Shown: one piece after another, positions 62,401 to 64,000 of the stretch | Layout: the number at the start of each line of letters is the position of its first letter | Numbering within the stretch: position 1 is the first letter of the stretch | Source: Phylloscopus collybita | Lineage: Eukaryota; Chordata; Aves; Passeriformes; Phylloscopidae | DNA length: 64,000 nucleotides | Direction of reading: 5' to 3' | NCBI GenBank assembly: GCA_027886175.1 | Contig: JAJNNQ010000075.1 | Coordinates: forward strand, 82,501,001-82,565,000 | The notes under the pieces: model-generated | Told to the model about the DNA's origin: nothing | The model's input: only the letters and a program-made list of their open reading frames with translations | The model's database searches: none | Made by a program: the position numbers and the translations under genes

Positions 62401-63729
62401 TACTAGCAGCATTAGAATTTCAGGTGTAAACCTTATACAGAGGCTGCTCTAATAGTTCATAATTTGCCTTTAAGAACTCACCACATCACTGTCCACCTGA
62501 TATTGTTAGCCAGTTTGATACCATCACTTATTAACACAGATTTGTTTGCTGCAACAAAGCCCACCTGTAGTTCAGCTTAATGCTGCCCAGTAATGTTTCA
62601 AATAAGTGAAAATAAAGAACCTTCCTCTTTGAGTTTTTGAAGGCAGTGGTAAAATGGGTATGTCAATTTTTGGGAAATAATTGCATTCTTTACTGGCTTT
62701 TACCAGGGTTTTGAACTGCTGCTTTCAGCTTTAGGAGACCCTTCAGAACGTGTGGTTAGTGCAACGCATCAGGTATTTTTACCTGCTTATGCTGCCTGGA
62801 CAACAGAACTGGGAAATTTACAGTTCCATCTTATACCTACACTGCTTAATAAAATTGAAAAATTGCTCAGGGTATGTACTTAGCTGTTTCTACATTGAAG
62901 AATTTTCTTTTTGTTCCTTACTTGTACTTTGGAAGAAGGAAAAAACCAAGGAAAAAACCAAACCTCCCCCAAACTAAACATACTCTTCTTTAATACTGTT
63001 TTGTTTTATAGCCTAATAGCATTTGCCCCATGTTTAAATTGTGTAGATTTAAGTAAATTGCAGTCTTTATTAAATAAGCAAGAAAAGTAGATTTGAATGG
63101 TTAAGTTAGGTAATTTCCAGTTATGATGCAGTTTGCACATTTCATTTCATAAGTATCTCAGAAGTTCTGGAAAAATTGGGTGCCTCATAACTATCTAACA
63201 CTGAAAGGAGATGCTGCTTTCAGGGTACAGGTGACTTGTTTATTCAGTTCAGGTGCCTTGGTCTCTGAGGCAAAGGATCCACATTCTCAAAATGTGCTGG
63301 AAAATATTCTTTCAAAATACCAGTTTGTTCATCAGCATGAACTGCTAAATGCCAAAGGCTTTATTGCCTGAATCTTTTGAGTAGAGGTGACTTAAAAATG
63401 ATGAAATATGCTTATGATTAGGCTAAATTGCTTTACAATTGGTTTGAAATTGTAAAGCACAAACAAGTGTGTCTGGGTAGAGGCTTATCCCAGATGTGTT
63501 GATGCCATGCCAGGGAATACATGCCTAAGGAACAGATCATCCAAACTGAAAACTTCCAAGTTAATGTCCTGTTTGTTTCAGGAAGGAGAACATGGCTTGG
63601 ATGAGCATAAGCTCCACATGTATCTGTCTGCCCTGCAGTCATTGATTCCTTCGCTGTTTGCACTGGTGCTACAGAATGCACCTTTTACAAGCAAAGCTAA
63701 ACTTCAGGGAGAAGTACCACAAATAGAAG
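10980..63729 (+). CDS. RELCH: RELCH (KIAA1468), 5' two-thirds: 16 coding exons, runs off the right edge
   Basis: Known role: RELCH is a cytosolic/peripheral membrane protein of recycling endosomes that binds Rab11 and OSBP and promotes non-vesicular cholesterol transfer to the trans-Golgi. Seen here: joined exons 10980-11463, 27630-27719, 35668-35739, 35849-35904, 36022-36135, 38099-38302, 38392-38483, 39501-39809, 44163-44238, 44624-44719, 53378-53490, 57392-57482, 61202-61273, 62070-62210, 62707-62871 and 63582-63729. All junctions are GT-AG and in frame, giving 2323 nt (774 codons plus 1 base). Order of parts: low-complexity N-terminus with NPF motif (residues 14-16), conserved helical segment (about 83-127), short coiled coil (about 190-216), LisH motif (about 243-272), second coiled coil (about 341-385), variable linker (about 386-470), then HEAT-type helical repeats (about 475 onward). 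The family is about 1200 residues long, so the C-terminal HEAT region lies outside the window. Identification rests on extended similarity to the vertebrate protein in every exon; the start is the first ATG in the CpG-island leader. Confidence 0.96.
10982..11001 (+). repeat. (GGC)n trinucleotide run in RELCH exon 1
   Basis: About six uninterrupted GGC units encode the N-terminal alanines, followed by GGGCGGGGGCGGC encoding glycines. Such a tract is prone to length variation and to sequencing dropout. Confidence 0.8.
12995..13035 (+). repeat. G-run cluster / GA-rich tract in intron 1
   Basis: GGGAGGGGG, then CAGGGAGAGAGAG and a run of eight G. Four G-runs with rather long loops give weak quadruplex potential on the sense strand. 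Confidence 0.5.
17440..17595 (+). repeat. Purine-rich degenerate repeat in intron 1
   Basis: About 155 bp strongly enriched in A and G on the + strand, with recurring CAGGGACAGGAAGG-like and GAGGGACAGACAGGG words. It looks like a decayed minisatellite of about 35-45 bp period (GGGGCAGGAAGGGTAAGA, GAGGGACAGACAGGGTTAGG, AGGGACAGGAAGGAGTGAG). It contains no gene. Confidence 0.45.
18299..18732 (-). mobile_element. CR1 fragment in RELCH intron 1, minus strand
   Basis: Begins TCAGAATCATAGCATGGCTG then GGGTGGGCAGGGACCTCTGG, a reversed CR1 3' end. It continues through the boxes with 'atccagggatagagattcc' and ends in CTCTCAGCCTTTTCTTACAG plus GAGAAATGG. It is antisense to RELCH and 5'-truncated, as most CR1 copies are. 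Confidence 0.85.
19319..19385. repeat. Perfect 13-bp inverted repeat in intron 1
   Basis: GCAGCATCCAAAT at 19319-19331 and ATTTGGATGCTGC at 19373-19385, with a 41-nt spacer. It could fold into a stem-loop in the RELCH pre-mRNA. Confidence 0.8.
24445..24470. repeat. Perfect 11-bp hairpin in intron 1
   Basis: CTGGAGTACAA, loop of four bases, TTGTACTCCAG. The tight loop makes a stable small hairpin in RNA or single-stranded DNA. Confidence 0.85.
27630..27719 (+). CDS. RELCH: RELCH coding exon 2
   Basis: The acceptor follows a long T tract (27600-27614) and ends TTAAG. Joining the phase-1 base of exon 1 gives Asn162, then the conserved motif RAGSISTLDSLDFARYSDDG and a Glu/Arg-rich end. Donor GTAAGT at 27720. 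The 90 nt length keeps phase 1. The Ser-rich segment resembles a regulatory linker ahead of the first coiled coil. Confidence 0.94.
27720..35667 (+). other. RELCH intron 2 (7.9 kb)
   Basis: AT-rich intron sequence with no recognisable repeat or gene. The modest open frames around 28.2-28.8 kb have no family resemblance. Confidence 0.85.
35668..35739 (+). CDS. RELCH: RELCH coding exon 3 (first coiled coil)
   Basis: 72 nt, phase 1 to phase 1. It encodes VLEFELRKAKETIQALRANL and a short tail; the spacing of Leu, Ile and Ala is that of a short coiled coil (residues about 192-216). The acceptor is CTGTCCAG. The donor is GTGGTG, weaker than its neighbours, but the join to exon 4 is exact in frame and sequence. 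Confidence 0.94.
35849..35904 (+). CDS. RELCH: RELCH coding exon 4
   Basis: 56 nt. It starts after CTCCCCAG and ends before GTAGGT. It encodes the conserved stretch ENEVPLQERKNYKSSPEIQ and restores phase 0. It lies only 109 nt after exon 3 and 117 nt before exon 5, so exons 3-5 form a tight cluster. Confidence 0.95.
36022..36135 (+). CDS. RELCH: RELCH coding exon 5 (LisH motif)
   Basis: 114 nt, residues 235-272, phase 0 on both sides. It encodes the LisH motif: two short helices with the pattern LNFLVNEFLLKNSYKLTSIT followed by FSDE. LisH motifs typically mediate dimerisation. The acceptor follows a long T tract at about 36007-36018; donor GTAAAG at 36136. Confidence 0.95.
36136..38098 (+). 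other. RELCH intron 5
   Basis: About 2 kb of AT-rich sequence; the only identifiable content is the sense CR1 end at 37490-37703. Confidence 0.85.
37490..37703 (+). mobile_element. CR1 3'-end fragment in RELCH intron 5, plus strand
   Basis: Reads in sense orientation: 'aggaggaatttcttcatgg', 'ggtggtggagtcactgtccc', and ends TTTTTTCCAACCTAAATGAT then TCTGTGAT, the CR1 3' terminus. It is the only CR1 in the window on the RELCH sense strand, so its 3' end would be transcribed in the pre-mRNA. Confidence 0.85.
38099..38302 (+). CDS. RELCH: RELCH coding exon 6
   Basis: 204 nt, residues 273-340, phase 0. It begins with the highly conserved DFELWDDVGLNIPKPPDLLQ segment and ends in a more variable acidic/Thr-rich tail. 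The acceptor is TTTTGAAG and the donor GTAAGA at 38303. Reading through the donor gives a stop 12 codons later. Confidence 0.94.
38392..38483 (+). CDS. RELCH: RELCH coding exon 7 (second coiled coil)
   Basis: 92 nt, residues 341 to part of 371. It encodes a coiled-coil segment with motifs IVQKLEDQISVLNSEKWSLL and EQIQRLE, continuing into exon 8. Intron 6 is only 89 nt, the shortest in the window. Donor GTATGT at 38484. Confidence 0.94.
38484..39500 (+). other. RELCH intron 7
   Basis: About 1 kb, with only the 20-bp tandem duplication at 38785-38820 of note. Confidence 0.85.
38785..38820 (+). repeat. 20-bp tandem duplication in intron 7
   Basis: CTTCAATTAGCTTTAT at 38785-38800 is repeated exactly at 38805-38820, separated by GTTA. 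Perfect identity suggests a recent slippage event. Confidence 0.85.
39501..39809 (+). CDS. RELCH: RELCH coding exon 8 (coiled-coil end and variable linker)
   Basis: 309 nt, residues 371-474. It completes the coiled coil (SEIDLLKNENF), then encodes a Ser/Thr/Asp/Lys-rich linker that is poorly conserved in the family, ending in the conserved motif VHFDKPNR. Donor GTTAGT at 39810 in phase 2. The reading frame stays open for 112 further codons into intron 8 (stop ending at 40149), reported as a finding. Confidence 0.93.
39810..44162 (+). other. RELCH intron 8 (4.4 kb)
   Basis: The first 340 nt keep the exon 8 frame open, with an AATAAA at 39925-39930. I recognise no repeat or gene in the rest. 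Confidence 0.85.
44163..44238 (+). CDS. RELCH: RELCH coding exon 9
   Basis: 76 nt, completing residue 474 and ending at 499. It encodes KLSPAFHQALLSFCRMSADS and RLGSE, the start of the helical repeat domain. The acceptor is GATATTTCAG; donor GTATAT at 44239. It returns the frame to phase 0. Confidence 0.94.
44624..44719 (+). CDS. RELCH: RELCH coding exon 10
   Basis: 96 nt, residues 500-531, phase 0. It encodes VSRIADSEKSVMLMLGRCLP followed by HIVPNVLLAKRE, helical and almost invariant in the family. The acceptor is TTTTCTAG; donor GTGAGG at 44720. Confidence 0.95.
49006..49060 (+). repeat. (ATTTT)11 pentanucleotide microsatellite in intron 10
   Basis: Eleven uninterrupted ATTTT (TTTTA) units on the RELCH sense strand. 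It is the longest simple repeat in the window and is likely length-polymorphic. Confidence 0.95.
52055..52075 (+). repeat. 21-A homopolymer in intron 10
   Basis: GGGG followed by 21 A then GCTTG. There is no adjacent retroposon that I recognise and no evident target-site duplication. Confidence 0.9.
53378..53490 (+). CDS. RELCH: RELCH coding exon 11 (HEAT-type repeat)
   Basis: 113 nt, residues 532 to part of 569, phase 0 to 2. It encodes a HEAT-like helix pair (ELIPLILCTACLHPEPKERD, then LLHILFNLIKRPDDEQ). The acceptor is ACTTTTTAG; the donor GTGTGT at 53491 is followed by an open but unconserved frame that runs into the intron. Confidence 0.95.
53491..57391 (+). other. RELCH intron 11 (3.9 kb)
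   Basis: AT-rich sequence with a T run at about 56210-56220 and a short CR1 remnant near its end. Nothing else is recognised. Confidence 0.85.
57141..57219 (-). mobile_element. Short CR1 3'-end remnant in intron 11, minus strand
   Basis: ACCATAGAATAGTTTGGGTT then GGAAGGGACATTTGAAGGTC is a reversed CR1 3' end. Only about 80 bp remain, roughly 170 bp before exon 12. Confidence 0.75.
57392..57482 (+). CDS. RELCH: RELCH coding exon 12 (HEAT-type repeat)
   Basis: 91 nt, completing residue 569 and ending at 599. It encodes QMILTGCVAFARHVGPTRVE and AELLPQCWEQ, matching the family HEAT region. The acceptor is ATATTTTCAG; donor GTAACT at 57483. A small CR1 fragment ends about 170 nt upstream. Confidence 0.95.
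58572..58596. repeat. Perfect 10-bp hairpin in intron 12
   Basis: ATGCTGCACT, five-base loop, AGTGCAGCAT. Small, probably fortuitous. Confidence 0.8.
59337..60175 (-). mobile_element. CR1 LINE fragment with reverse-transcriptase remnant in intron 12, minus strand
   Basis: The left part (59337-59470) is a CR1 3' region in reverse. The right part (59809-60170) translates on the minus strand to a decayed reverse-transcriptase N-terminal region (GEVPEDWKKANVTATLRKGK and related residues). The middle (about 59475-59790) does not look like CR1 to me, so the copy has an internal deletion plus other sequence, or consists of two insertions. It is not a functional gene. Confidence 0.8.
61202..61273 (+). 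CDS. RELCH: RELCH coding exon 13
   Basis: 72 nt, residues 600-623, phase 0. It encodes INHKYPERRLLVAESCGALA and PYLP, a HEAT helix. The acceptor is CTTCACCAG; donor GTAAGT at 61274. Confidence 0.95.
62070..62210 (+). CDS. RELCH: RELCH coding exon 14
   Basis: 141 nt, residues 624-670, phase 0. It encodes KEIRSSLVLSMLQQMLMEDK, then ADLVREAVIKSLGIIMGYID, a clear HEAT-type helix-turn-helix. The acceptor is ACAAACAG with a poor pyrimidine tract; donor GTATAA at 62211. Confidence 0.95.
62385..62423 (+). CDS. RELCH: Candidate 39-nt in-frame cassette microexon in RELCH intron 14
   Basis: Seen: ATATCACCAG precedes it and CAG|GTGTAA follows. The 39 nt are phase 0 on both sides, like the flanking exons, and would insert 13 residues (DKTEKLLAALEFQ) between Gln670 and Gly671 without changing the frame. 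The charged helix-compatible content suits an inter-helix loop of a HEAT array. Against it: a short open stretch with AG and GT flanks can occur by chance in a 496-nt intron, and I cannot confirm an orthologous isoform. It is not counted in the main coding sequence. Confidence 0.4.
62707..62871 (+). CDS. RELCH: RELCH coding exon 15 (HEAT-type repeat)
   Basis: 165 nt, residues 671-725, phase 0. It encodes GFELLLSALGDPSERVVSAT, HQVFLPAYAAWTTELGNLQ and LLNKIEKLLR. The 'LGDPSERVV' turn is a typical HEAT loop. Acceptor TTTTACCAG; donor GTATGT at 62872. Confidence 0.95.
63582..63729 (+). CDS. RELCH: RELCH coding exon 16 (last in window)
   Basis: 148 nt, residues 726-774 plus one base. It encodes EGEHGLDEHKLHMYLSALQS and a helix rich in Leu, Phe and Val, ending near VPQIE. 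Acceptor TTTGTTTCAG; donor GTAAAT at 63730 in phase 1. The next exon lies beyond the window. Confidence 0.95.
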
Positions 63730-64000
63730 GTAAATGATTAATTTCTGATATGTGGATCTTTTTTCATATTCGCCTGCCTTAGCAAATTCTTAAGTAATGC
63801 TTCCTTTTTTTACCCCTTGTTATGCTTGAGATACCTGATTATCACAAAAAAAAATCTGGTTTTTTTCTACTTCTTATAAAAAGCTGTTAGAAAGCAAAGC
63901 AATTTTTAATTGTACTCCCTAAAAGTTTCTAAAGAACTGATTTCCATTAATAGCCAGTAATAGCTCAAGAAGGCTGGCCTCAGTTTCAGTTAATTCTTAC
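63730..64000 (+). other. Start of RELCH intron 16, cut by the window edge
   Basis: Follows the GTAAAT donor. The remaining RELCH exons (C-terminal HEAT repeats) must lie to the right. Confidence 0.9.

Noticed and set aside
1..64000. CRISPR arrays, operons, tRNA or rRNA genes
   Set aside because: No regularly spaced repeats, no clustered unspliced genes, and no cloverleaf or rRNA-like sequence seen. The window is eukaryotic.

Overview
The window is vertebrate nuclear DNA, most likely from a bird. It holds spliced genes with GT-AG introns up to 16 kb, an AT-rich background with one strong CpG island, and several truncated CR1 LINEs, the typical avian retroposon, including recognisable CR1 reverse-transcriptase remnants. 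There is no bacterial-style gene organisation, and most open frames in the window are chance frames.

The one gene I can define exon by exon is RELCH (KIAA1468; Rab11-binding, LisH, coiled-coil and HEAT-repeat protein) on the + strand. Its first 16 coding exons run from the ATG at 10980 to 63729. Every junction uses GT-AG and keeps the frame, giving 774 complete codons plus one base. The gene continues past the right edge, so the C-terminal third or so is missing.

Layout. Positions 1-10.1 kb lie upstream of RELCH. I see no coding exon there, but there are two isolated GC-rich islets (about 3.6 kb and 7.8-7.95 kb, the latter with a CTCF-like motif), a solo-LTR-like element (about 5.7-6.3 kb) and two CR1 fragments. 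In mammals the neighbour on this side is PIGN, transcribed divergently, and the CpG island at about 10.13-11.6 kb looks like a shared head-to-head promoter. RELCH exon 1 is at 10980-11463, followed by a 16.2 kb intron 1. Exons 2-8 (27.6-39.8 kb) encode the coiled coils and LisH motif. Exons 9-16 (44.2-63.7 kb) encode the HEAT-repeat part. Introns carry CR1 fragments at 18.3, 37.5, 57.1 and 59.3-60.2 kb, a (TTTTA)11 microsatellite at 49.0 kb and a 21-A run at 52.06 kb.

No strikingly new system is apparent. The observations most worth checking are a 39-nt in-frame candidate microexon in intron 14 (62385-62423), a 46-bp sequence present twice with one copy interrupting a CR1, a long open read-through from exon 8 into intron 8, and the CTCF-like islet between the two presumed genes. 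RELCH as known acts at recycling endosomes, binding Rab11 and OSBP in cholesterol transfer to the trans-Golgi; an N-terminal NPF motif next to acidic residues fits that location.
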